Origin: SIG450 sp045658425 | GTDB lineage: Bacteria; Bacillota; Clostridia; UMGS1840; HGM11507 | Assembly: GCA_045658425.1 (NCBI GenBank) | Contig: JAZOVB010000139.1 | Location: 1-26,577 of the forward strand | DNA: 26,577 bases | Direction of reading: 5' to 3' | Shown here: positions 1 to 5,761 of the stretch, in pieces | Layout of the letters: each line of letters begins with the position of its first letter | Position numbering within the stretch: position 1 is the first letter of the stretch | Program-made: the position numbers and the translations under genes | The notes under the pieces: generated by a model | Told to the model about the DNA's origin: nothing | Databases searched by the model: none | What the model saw: only the letters and a program-made list of their open reading frames with translations

Positions 1-963
1 TCTGAAGATACGATTATTGATTTAATTTCCTTAAAAACTGCACATCCTTTTTGGGGTGCAAAGAAAATTCGTGAACTTTATGCAAAAACTCATCCTGAAA
101 TAACTGTGCCTTCCCTTAGCAGTGTAAACCGTATTTTATCAAAAGCAAACCTTGTAAAGAAACGTAGAGTTAAGCCTCCAACAACAGATTGCCGACGATT
201 GCATCAACATATTCAACCCAAGGAAGTAAACGATGTATGGGCAATTGATTTTAAAGGTTGGTGGAAATCTGACGGTGAAATATGTGAGCCATTTACAGTA
301 AGAGATTTGGTTTCCCGAAAAATCCTTTGTGTTAAACTTATGCAGTCAAAATCTTCTCAAGCCGTTCGTGAAGTTATGACTGAATTATTTAAACAATACG
401 GATTACCCAAAGTAATACGAAGCGACAACGGTACACCTTTTTCTTCGCCAAACGGCTTATTGACATTAACCTGTCTTTCCGCCTGGTGGATAACGCTGGG
501 GATTATTCCGGATCGCACCGAGAAAGGAACTCCCGGACAAAACGGTTCTTTGGAAAGGATGCATGCTGATATAGCCAGAGAAATCCAAGGTAAAATATCC
601 GGTGGCATTAAAGCAAATCAATTAGTTTTGGATGCCTGGGTTGAAGAATACAACTCTGTCCGCCCAAACGAAGCTCTTGGTATGAAAACTCCCGATGAAG
701 TATATACTCCATCACCAAGAAAATATATTGGTGATTATGATGACATAGAATATCCTGTAGGTTTTGAACATCGGAAAGTCATCGGCAGCGGGGAAATTAT
801 CATCAATGGAATTCGCGTAGTCATAGGTTATTCCTTAAGAGGTTTAACTGTAGGGTTGAAGTGCATAGATGAAAAATCTTATCATGTTTTTCTTGCAGAT
901 TTTCTTCTCGGAACATTAGATACTATTTCGTATTGCTTTATTCCTTTAGAAAAGTTAGAATAG
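1..963 (+). CDS. IS481-like transposase, 5' end cut by window edge
   Basis: The frame is open from base 1 to the TAG at 961-963, giving 320 visible residues; the true start lies upstream. The first 50 or so residues (LKTAHPFWGAKKIRELY and what follows) look like the second half of a helix-turn-helix DNA-binding domain. An rve/DDE integrase core follows, with candidate catalytic residues D83 (VWAIDFKG), D142 (VIRSDNGT) and E185 (NGSLERMHADI), then a C-terminal segment with the family's NSVRPNEAL motif. The protein would cut and join the ends of its insertion sequence. The NGSLER and RPNEAL motifs fit the IS481 family better than IS3; IS21 IstA was considered, but no IstB-like gene follows. All three acidic residues are present, so the core may be active. 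The element's right end probably lies in the repeats just downstream. Confidence 0.85.
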   Translation, partial: SEDTIIDLISLKTAHPFWGAKKIRELYAKTHPEITVPSLSSVNRILSKANLVKKRRVKPPTTDCRRLHQHIQPKEVNDVWAIDFKGWWKSDGEICEPFTVRDLVSRKILCVKLMQSKSSQAVREVMTELFKQYGLPKVIRSDNGTPFSSPNGLLTLTCLSAWWITLGIIPDRTEKGTPGQNGSLERMHADIAREIQGKISGGIKANQLVLDAWVEEYNSVRPNEALGMKTPDEVYTPSPRKYIGDYDDIEYPVGFEHRKVIGSGEIIINGIRVVIGYSLRGLTVGLKCIDEKSYHVFLADFLLGTLDTISYCFIPLEKLE

Positions 964-1034
964 TAATATAATTAATGGTTAGGGCAAAAACACTTTCTGT
1001 GTTTTCACCCGATTCAATTATATATTATTTTCAT

Positions 1035-1096
1035 TTTGTCAAGGTAGTATTGCAAGATTACGCATTGCGAAACCTTGCAATCTCCACCTTGACAAA
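1035..1096. repeat. Nested inverted repeat downstream of the transposase
   Basis: The outer arms TTTGTCAAGGT (1035-1045) and ACCTTGACAAA (1086-1096) are perfect complements. Inside them ATTGCAAG (1049-1056) pairs with CTTGCAAT (1074-1081), and the 17-nt centre holds a CGC/GCG mini-stem. Together they form a near-continuous 19-bp cruciform or hairpin. A separate smaller hairpin, AAAACAC/GTGTTTT, lies at 987-1005. The placement, 72 bp after the transposase stop, suggests the right end or terminator of the insertion sequence; this is inference, because no matching left end is visible. Confidence 0.7.
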
Positions 1097-1098
1097 GG

Positions 1099-1161
1099 GC
1101 TTACCTGCACTTACCACCGACTTACCTATGTGCTGACACAAATTACTTACCTATGTGCTGA
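1099..1161. repeat. Cluster of ACTTACC heptamers with a 17-bp direct repeat
   Basis: CTTACC occurs at 1100, 1110, 1121 and 1146. The 17-bp sequence ACTTACCTATGTGCTGA is repeated exactly at 1120-1136 and 1145-1161, the second copy overlapping the 3' end of the GHKL gene. The stretch GTGCTGACACAAATTACTTACCTA (1130-1153, split here only for display) matches 20 of 24 positions of the sequence at 2290-2313. The repeat could be transposase- or regulator-binding sites; its function is unknown. Confidence 0.7.
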
Positions 1162-1965
1162 TTTTACAATAATGCGTTGATTATTGTCAATTTTACATAT
1201 CGCATTACCACTTCCAAGGAATAATTCTCCTTTATTTGCTTTTATGAATTTTTCTAGTGAATTAAGGCCTATTCCACGAGTATATTCCATATTTGCTGTA
1301 TTTTGAGTTGAATTGCCATCGCCTAATGCCCATGTAATTGCTTCGGAATCACTAACTTGTTTGTTTAAATAATTAGATACATTTTTTGAAATCCCTACAC
1401 CTGTATCATAAATTGAAACTATATAGGTGTCTCGCTTTGAATTCCAATATGCACAATAGTATACTCTAATGTTTGATTTTTCTTGAATTCCACTATGATC
1501 TTTTGCATTATTAAATATTTCACCTATAATAGAAAACAACATTCCACGATCATTATCTTCTAGATTTATAGGAAGTTGTTTTAAAATAGCGTCTATACAT
1601 TTCTCGACATCCTTTCCTTCATAGGTTTTCCAATCTATCGATTGAAAGGGGACTGCCATTGAGTTGGTTTTCACATTTTTTGTATTCCCATAATATTTAT
1701 CTATGCCAACATCTTGTATATAACGCTTGCCATTTTTTATATTATAGGTAATTTTAACATTTTTATTATAAAAATTCCCATAATGTGGAAGGCTTCCAAA
1801 CAACGTAGAAACTACTGGTGAAATATATGTGGTGTTTTCGCAATGTATTCTTATATTTGCAAAGTTACTGTTCCTTATTTCATTTTGGATTTGAGCAAAC
1901 TTTTCAAAAGATGATATACCATTTCGATATTCTTTGTTCATTGTTATTATATGTTCATTTTTCAC
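1147..1965 (-). CDS. STAS-like/GHKL ATPase-domain protein
   Basis: The product has 272 residues. Residues 110-272 carry the Bergerat ATP-binding fold: N-box EIFNNAKDHS (149-158, with N152/N153), G1 box YDTGVGI (186-192) and G2 box TRGIGLNSL (229-237). The first 100 or so residues look like a STAS-like domain, an arrangement known from anti-sigma and stand-alone GHKL proteins often found beside mobile elements. No phosphoacceptor His domain or membrane segment is seen, so it is not an ordinary sensor kinase. The start is GTG at 1965 with AAAGGTG seven bases upstream; an ATG at 1941 lacks a good ribosome site. It has its own promoter at 2017-2045. A role in signalling or phage defence is possible but is not shown by the sequence. 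Confidence 0.8.
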   Translation of the reverse strand: MKNEHIITMNKEYRNGISSFEKFAQIQNEIRNSNFANIRIHCENTTYISPVVSTLFGSLPHYGNFYNKNVKITYNIKNGKRYIQDVGIDKYYGNTKNVKTNSMAVPFQSIDWKTYEGKDVEKCIDAILKQLPINLEDNDRGMLFSIIGEIFNNAKDHSGIQEKSNIRVYYCAYWNSKRDTYIVSIYDTGVGISKNVSNYLNKQVSDSEAITWALGDGNSTQNTANMEYTRGIGLNSLEKFIKANKGELFLGSGNAICKIDNNQRIIVKSAHR

Positions 1966-2016
1966 AACATTACACCTTTATATTCCTATTTATATAACAA
2001 TCATTTGACTATAATA

Positions 2017-2045
2017 ATTCTACCATACTAGAATAATCTTGTCAA
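2017..2045 (-). promoter_or_regulatory. Sigma-A-type promoter of the GHKL gene
   Basis: On the minus strand, TTGACA (2040-2045) and TAGAAT (2017-2022) are separated by exactly 17 bp. Transcription would start near 2010, about 45 nt before the GTG start codon. Confidence 0.75.
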
Positions 2046-2241
2046 TAAACTAAAATTATAAGAATTTTAGTAAAATTGATGAAATACAGTGTATCCTAAA
2101 TAAATTATTTCATATATGATTAATGCTCAAAAATGTTTTTCTGATAGATTGCATTCGAAATAGTAGATCTTTAAAATGTTAGTATTTCATTAGTGCTGTA
2201 CGAATATTAATGTATCTTATCTATTATCTATTTTTAATAAT
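2046..2241. other. AT-rich spacer with no recognised feature
   Basis: This stretch of about 200 bp, between the GHKL promoter and the terminator of the DUF3800 gene, is strongly AT-rich. No reading frame with a ribosome site, no long repeat and no RNA structure was recognised. Confidence 0.5.
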
Positions 2242-2270
2242 AAAAAAAGAGCCTTTCAGCTCGTTTTTTT
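2242..2270 (-). terminator. Rho-independent terminator, probably bidirectional
   Basis: A run of seven A (2242-2248) is followed by GAGC-ctttca-GCTC (2249-2262), then G and seven T (2264-2270). Read on the minus strand it ends the DUF3800 transcript. The symmetric A and T tracts would let it work in both directions. Confidence 0.7.
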
Positions 2271-2273
2271 AAC

Positions 2274-2341
2274 TAATTGCCCATAAGTGGTGCTAACACA
2301 TAACACTTACCTAGAAGATGGCACTTAATGGGACTTACTTT
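2274..2341. repeat. Modular repeat TAATTGCC-N21-ACACTTACC-N19-GGACTTACTTT
   Basis: Three blocks lie in the 3' flank of the DUF3800 gene: TAATTGCC (2274-2281), ACACTTACC (2303-2311) and GGACTTACTTT (2331-2341). The same blocks recur in the same order at 3133-3202, with the second gap again exactly 19 bp. The middle part also matches the heptamer cluster at 1130-1153. Possible meanings are remnants of mobile-element ends or protein-binding arrays. Confidence 0.7.
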
Positions 2342-2383
2342 CAGTATCAACATTATATCATAGGAAATTTATTTTGTCAAGCA

Positions 2384-3067
2384 CTAGCAATAAGGAAACT
2401 TAAAGACGCCTTTTAATACCTTTGCCCTTTGTGCTTTTTTTATAATATCGCTGTATTTTTCAGGGTTAAAACAGTATGAATAAAATATATTAGAAAATAC
2501 ATCTGCTATTTGAATATAAGTATTATTTTCTGAATCAAAATAGTTAACATGTATTTCTTCGGTTAATTCTTCGTCTAAATGCAATTCCGTATTCAAATAA
2601 TCTTCTAATGAATTCTTGCTTTCATTTTTTTGATTTCTATTATCAAATTGTATAATATATTCACTATTTGGAAGATACTTCTTTTTCAAAAAATATATTA
2701 ATTTTAATTTGTATAAATAATTAAAAGCTCGAGCCGTGTTTTTATATAAATTAGGTTTCACTTTAGAATTTAATACTTTTAGGTAATATACTTCAAATAT
2801 GTTGCTCCTGCAAAAATAATTCACAAAGTTTTCTTTCATTTCATAATCAAAACAAGAACCTTTTAATTCTTTGAATTTGCTTCCGCAAAACATTTTCCCG
2901 TCATCTAATGTTTTTAACTTTTCAAAATATTTAGACACAAATCGTTTATATACTCTTTTTAACTTTTCTACATCATTAACCTTTATCGTACATATAACAA
3001 AATATGGGAAAGCATCAGCATGCTCACATGACATTGAGCCAGATTCATCAACGTATAAGTGTTCCAA
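2384..3067 (-). CDS. DUF3800 domain protein
   Basis: The 227-residue product starts MEHLYVDESGS, with the D7-E8-S9 triad of DUF3800. Later come a FDNRN segment and a C-terminal NNTYIQIADVFSNIFYSYC stretch, matching the family's conserved (L/I)QxAD motif. DUF3800 proteins are predicted to have an RNase H-like fold and are frequent in mobile and defence regions; their biochemical role is largely unproven. The start codon is TTG at 3065-3067, supported by AAGGTGGGG a few bases upstream and by the motif beginning at residue 4. The gene has its own promoter (3092-3120) and terminator (2242-2270), so it is probably monocistronic, although readthrough from the upstream AbiEi-like gene cannot be excluded because no terminator is seen between them. 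Confidence 0.8.
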   Translation of the reverse strand: MEHLYVDESGSMSCEHADAFPYFVICTIKVNDVEKLKRVYKRFVSKYFEKLKTLDDGKMFCGSKFKELKGSCFDYEMKENFVNYFCRSNIFEVYYLKVLNSKVKPNLYKNTARAFNYLYKLKLIYFLKKKYLPNSEYIIQFDNRNQKNESKNSLEDYLNTELHLDEELTEEIHVNYFDSENNTYIQIADVFSNIFYSYCFNPEKYSDIIKKAQRAKVLKGVFKFPYC

Positions 3068-3091
3068 AATACCCCACCTTTCGACAAGTAT

Positions 3092-3120
3092 ATTTTACAC
3101 TTATCTAGGCTGAATGTCAA
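3092..3120 (-). promoter_or_regulatory. Sigma-A-type promoter of the DUF3800 gene
   Basis: On the minus strand, TTGACA (3115-3120) is followed 17 bp later by TAAAAT (3092-3097). The predicted transcript start is near 3085, giving a very short leader of about 18 nt that includes the ribosome site. Confidence 0.75.
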
Positions 3121-3132
3121 TATAGAGGAGTA

Positions 3133-3202
3133 TAATTGCCTAAAAGACTATGCCATTAATATGACATTTACCTGGTAAATAGAGTTTTTTAGGACTTACT
3201 TT
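3133..3202. repeat. Second copy of the modular repeat
   Basis: TAATTGCC (3133-3140), ACATTTACC (3164-3172) and GGACTTACTTT (3192-3202) occur in the 3' flank of the AbiEi-like gene, with gaps of 23 and 19 bp. It is the counterpart of 2274-2341. The sequence between the blocks is not conserved, which argues against a recent whole-segment duplication and for selection on the blocks or for an old duplication. Confidence 0.7.
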
Positions 3203-3241
3203 TATACTCCCAATTAAAAGTATATATAGAAACAATAGAAA

Positions 3242-3961
3242 TTATTCATTAATAAAATTTAGTAAGTATCTATCTTTATATATATCCTCCATCTTGGGAT
3301 GTATATAATTTGAAAGTGCAGATAAATATTTGTTTAAATTGTGCTCAATTCCGTAGTAATCAAGAATCTCCCTTAAAAATGATATGGTTGACTTTTTATA
3401 TTTTTTTACTGAAGTAACCGCTTCAAATGCATTTGAATTGAAAGAAGAAGCCAAACCTTCAGCGAATTTGATAAATTCGGAATAATTTATATCCTGTATT
3501 GTATTAAAATTCTGAAGAACTTCCAGCCCTTGTACCATACTTGTAATTTCCTTTGAAAATTCAAGAGGCATTTGATGAACTACAATGTTTCTTATTGATT
3601 TAGTCATACCTTCAAGTGCAGAAGACATGATTGTAACCGTTTTTGATATTTGAGTTGTTAAATTCAAATTGTTATATAGGGTATAACCAATTACTGTTCC
3701 TTTTTTGTTTTCTGTATAGGCAGTAATAATATCTTTTTCAGATGGTGGAACTATTCCATATTTACTTACTTTAGGAATGTGATAAGTTCCTTTTGCTATA
3801 TTAACAAGTTCTCCCGCTTCGCACATTCTTTGTAATGTTTTATAGTATGCCGCTTCACTGATTTTTCCAGATAACTTTTCTTTATATAGCTTGCTTGCCA
3901 TTATTAATTCATTTTCTTCATATCTTCCAATGGCTTCCTTAACTATCAAACAACTTTTCAT
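3242..3961 (-). CDS. AbiEi-like / DUF6088-type winged-helix regulator
   Basis: The 239-residue product has an N-terminal helix-turn-helix or winged helix in the first 65 residues (YYKTLQRMCEAGELVNIAKGTYHIPK), ending in the KGTY(H)IP wing typical of AbiEi-type antitoxins. A middle region GTVIGYTLYNNLNLTTQIS..TVTIMSS resembles the C-terminal part of the same family (DUF6088/type IV antitoxin). Known AbiEi proteins bind inverted repeats in their own promoter and silence a nucleotidyltransferase toxin, AbiEii. Such an operator is present (4008-4056), but no AbiEii-like gene follows; the next gene downstream encodes a DUF3800 protein. The ATG at 3961 has a strong AAGGAGGTG site. A stand-alone regulator or an antitoxin for a non-standard partner are both possible. 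Confidence 0.7.
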   Translation of the reverse strand: MKSCLIVKEAIGRYEENELIMASKLYKEKLSGKISEAAYYKTLQRMCEAGELVNIAKGTYHIPKVSKYGIVPPSEKDIITAYTENKKGTVIGYTLYNNLNLTTQISKTVTIMSSALEGMTKSIRNIVVHQMPLEFSKEITSMVQGLEVLQNFNTIQDINYSEFIKFAEGLASSFNSNAFEAVTSVKKYKKSTISFLREILDYYGIEHNLNKYLSALSNYIHPKMEDIYKDRYLLNFINE

Positions 3962-3994
3962 ATTTCTGCACCTCCTTATAGTTTTCTTGTTATT

Positions 3995-4023
3995 ATTATA
4001 TTAAATCATACACAAAATGTCAA
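3995..4023 (-). promoter_or_regulatory. Consensus sigma-A promoter of the AbiEi-like gene
   Basis: On the minus strand, TTGACA (4018-4023) and TATAAT (3995-4000) are a perfect consensus pair with 17 bp between them. The -35 box lies inside one arm of the 19-bp inverted repeat, so a protein bound there would block polymerase. Confidence 0.85.
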
Positions 4024-4056
4024 GTAAAAACAAAATCTACTTGACATTTTGTGTAT
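4008..4056. promoter_or_regulatory. Operator: perfect 19-bp inverted repeat
   Basis: ATACACAAAATGTCAAGTA (4008-4026) and TACTTGACATTTTGTGTAT (4038-4056) are exact reverse complements with an 11-bp spacer. One arm covers the -35 box of the gene starting at 3961. Autoregulation by that AbiEi-like product is the natural inference, as AbiEi repressors use long inverted repeats. A short AT-rich gap without genes continues to about 4130. Confidence 0.8.
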
Positions 4057-4132
4057 AATTAGTATTAGAAAAAATGAAATTTTAATACATTGAAGTTAAA
4101 AATGTTATGTATTTAATTTATGTTACCCAAAA

Positions 4133-4206
4133 AAAATAAAAAAGGATGATGTTTCTTTCAAGTCCAAGTCTGAAGTTGATAACAACTCGCTTGGGGAAAC
4201 ATCATC
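4133..4206 (-). terminator. Rho-independent terminator of the DUF6076-like gene
   Basis: On the minus strand GATGATGTTTC (from 4206) pairs with GAAACATCATC (4145-4155). The loop contains a second CAAG..GTTG-ttat-CAAC..CTTG stem. A tract CTTTTTTATTTTTTTT follows (to about 4130). The arms begin about 20 bp after the stop codon. Confidence 0.85.
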
Positions 4207-4228
4207 TACTAATAATATATTGCTAACG

Positions 4229-5332
4229 TCAATTAAGTTTCATCCACTTATCATCCATAAACCAATTTTTAAACTCATCGGCAGAAATTTCATCATTTCT
4301 GTATGCGGTGAGTTTTTCTCTTGATTTGATTTTCCAAACTTCAAATTCTGTTTTAAGAAGAGGGTTACGGATGACTCTTGTATTATAGCGTCTGCGAGCA
4401 GCGTAAAATTTGGCTTCGATATCCGATAGATTGTTTTTGTAGGCATTATTTGCACCAACATCAGAGCATCTATCTTTGACTTCAGGAATAAATCTGTCGC
4501 AATAGAGGGAGTCTATTCTTCCTTTTGGAACAAATGGCAAATTGCAGTTTTTACATAATTTAATCGGTAAATTGTTTTTTAACACGGTATGGAATTCATA
4601 ATATATGAATTCCAAGATTGTATCCGCATACACGGCATCAATAATCTCATCATTTTCCGACGGACTGGATACAAATATTTTTGAATTTTGAGCTTTGCCA
4701 ATATTTGCTCCTGAACCACAATTAAAAGTCATTCTCATATAAAACGATTTTCGTATATTATCCAATGAATGCAGGCGTGATTTACCGGTGTAACCATCGG
4801 AAACATTACATAAATCAAAAACATCATCTTTCAGATACTTGATGTCATCTAAAAAATCATTAAGCATAAATTTGACACATAAATTCCAAAAATTTAGTTT
4901 GTAATCGGTTTGTTGGGGAGAAACATTTATAATTGAAATCGCCTCAAAAAGTAGTGTTATTTGTTCTTTCTTAAAATAGCTTATAAAATGCGTCAGATAA
5001 CTAGGTGCATATCGTGGATGCAGTTTGTTGATCATTTCAATCAATTTATGAACTATCCCGCGAAGATAAATACAATAACTATCCACATTGAATAAAGCAT
5101 TTTCAAATTTATCATAGGATTTATCTGATTTCATTTGGTCAAGATAATCAATGTATGAATTGATAAGATTATCAAAAACAATAGTTGTTTCATCGGGTTT
5201 TATGTTAATAGCTGCGGCGAGAGAATACCCGACAGGGAATTCGGCACCAATGTAGCGTGGGTGATAGAGGTTGTCATTAAAAGCAAATTGTAAAGCTGTC
5301 CCCATGTTATGTACAGCATAAAATGGTTGCAT
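4229..5332 (-). CDS. DUF6076-like protein with C-terminal cysteine cluster
   Basis: The 367-residue product has an N-terminal helical region without recognised motifs. The C-terminal third carries CKNCNLPFVPKGRIDSLYCDR, a probable zinc knuckle, followed after KDRCSDVG by a charged helical stretch (AARRRYNTRVIRNP) ending FKNWFMDDKW. That layout resembles DUF6076 proteins, which sit beside integrative elements in Clostridia; the family name is from memory and tentative. The ATG at 5332 has a strong AAGGAGGTG site. The gene is divergent from the serine recombinase unit and shares its promoter region (5374-5417). It probably belongs to the same mobile element. Its function is unknown. Confidence 0.65.
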   Translation of the reverse strand: MQPFYAVHNMGTALQFAFNDNLYHPRYIGAEFPVGYSLAAAINIKPDETTIVFDNLINSYIDYLDQMKSDKSYDKFENALFNVDSYCIYLRGIVHKLIEMINKLHPRYAPSYLTHFISYFKKEQITLLFEAISIINVSPQQTDYKLNFWNLCVKFMLNDFLDDIKYLKDDVFDLCNVSDGYTGKSRLHSLDNIRKSFYMRMTFNCGSGANIGKAQNSKIFVSSPSENDEIIDAVYADTILEFIYYEFHTVLKNNLPIKLCKNCNLPFVPKGRIDSLYCDRFIPEVKDRCSDVGANNAYKNNLSDIEAKFYAARRRYNTRVIRNPLLKTEFEVWKIKSREKLTAYRNDEISADEFKNWFMDDKWMKLN

Positions 5333-5373
5333 ATTTCAACACCTCCTTGTTTCGATAAATATTTTCAATAACA

Positions 5374-5402
5374 ATTATATACAAACTATTGACAAATGTC
5401 AA
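5374..5402 (-). promoter_or_regulatory. Promoter of the DUF6076-like gene
   Basis: On the minus strand TTGACA (5397-5402) and TATAAT (5374-5379) are separated by 17 bp, a full consensus promoter. Its -35 box is one half of the palindrome at 5388-5403. Confidence 0.85.
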
Positions 5403-5417
5403 TGTCTATGTTATTAT
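5389..5417 (+). promoter_or_regulatory. Promoter of the tnpW-like/recombinase unit
   Basis: TTGACA (5389-5394) and TATTAT (5412-5417) are 17 bp apart. The -35 boxes of this and the opposing promoter form the palindrome ATTGACA-AA-TGTCAAT (5388-5403), so the two polymerases cannot bind together and one factor could control both. Confidence 0.8.
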
Positions 5418-5470
5418 GTATGCAATGGAAAAACAAAATAAAACTCACATACAATGCGAATACGGAGGTG

Positions 5471-5506
5471 ATGGCGTTCAACGAGGTGAAGTTTTATGTA
5501 CAATAG
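5471..5506 (+). CDS. Possible 11-codon leader peptide overlapping the next start
   Basis: ATG at 5471 follows GGAGGTG directly upstream (5464-5470) and opens an 11-residue frame, MAFNEVKFYVQ, ending at TAG 5504-5506. It overlaps the first codons of the TnpW-like gene in another frame, and its GAGGTGAAG codons double as that gene's ribosome site. The ribosome site is nearly touching the ATG, which lowers confidence that it is translated. Confidence 0.35.
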   Translation: MAFNEVKFYVQ

Positions 5507-5684
5507 ACAAAATCTGAAAAGAATGCCTATCAATGAAAATACGATGCAATCAAAATATTTTGTCGGTAACAAAGTGTATATTGTAAATAGCTGTTTTAAT
5601 GGTAAAGAGCAGTTAGATGATTTACTTTATAACATTTTTTACACTAAATCGATTGCACATAAAGAATGTAGGAAACGAGAATAG
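5496..5684 (+). CDS. Small TnpW-like transposon-encoded protein
   Basis: The 62-residue product contains KYFVGNKVYIVNSCFNG followed by a short helix LDDLLYNIF, the pattern seen in small TnpW-family proteins that precede serine recombinases in Clostridial transposons. It has no known enzymatic activity. The ATG at 5496 has GAGGTGAAG just upstream. It is the first full gene after the 5389-5417 promoter and lies 77 bp before the recombinase gene, which also has its own promoter. Assignment rests on one short motif and on context. Confidence 0.6.
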   Translation: MYNRQNLKRMPINENTMQSKYFVGNKVYIVNSCFNGKEQLDDLLYNIFYTKSIAHKECRKRE

Positions 5685-5710
5685 ACAAAAATTAAAAAAT
5701 GAGTTATAAT
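5682..5710 (+). promoter_or_regulatory. Internal promoter for the serine recombinase
   Basis: TAGACA (5682-5687), overlapping the stop of the small gene, and TATAAT (5705-5710) are 17 bp apart. Transcripts would start near 5717, about 45 nt before the recombinase ATG. Confidence 0.65.
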
Positions 5711-5735
5711 ACTTATGCAATCATTTTATATCGTG

Positions 5736-5753
5736 TCCTACAAATGTAGGAGG
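5736..5753 (+). promoter_or_regulatory. Hairpin partly covering the recombinase ribosome site
   Basis: TCCTAC (5736-5741), AAAT loop, GTAGGA (5746-5751) form a 6-bp hairpin whose 3' arm contains the first four bases of the AGGAGG ribosome site (5748-5753). It would weaken translation of the recombinase when folded. Confidence 0.5.
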
Positions 5754-5761
5754 AAATTTCA

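Noticed and set aside
1099..3202. Integron cassette array with attC sites
   Set aside because: The repeats follow gene 3' ends, but they lack the attC core sites (GTTRRRY/RYYYAAC) and the overall foldback, and no integrase of that type is seen.
4041..4068. Plus-strand promoter TTGACA-N16-TATTAG in the operator
   Set aside because: The -10 box is weak and no plus-strand gene follows; the TTGACA is explained by the inverted repeat.
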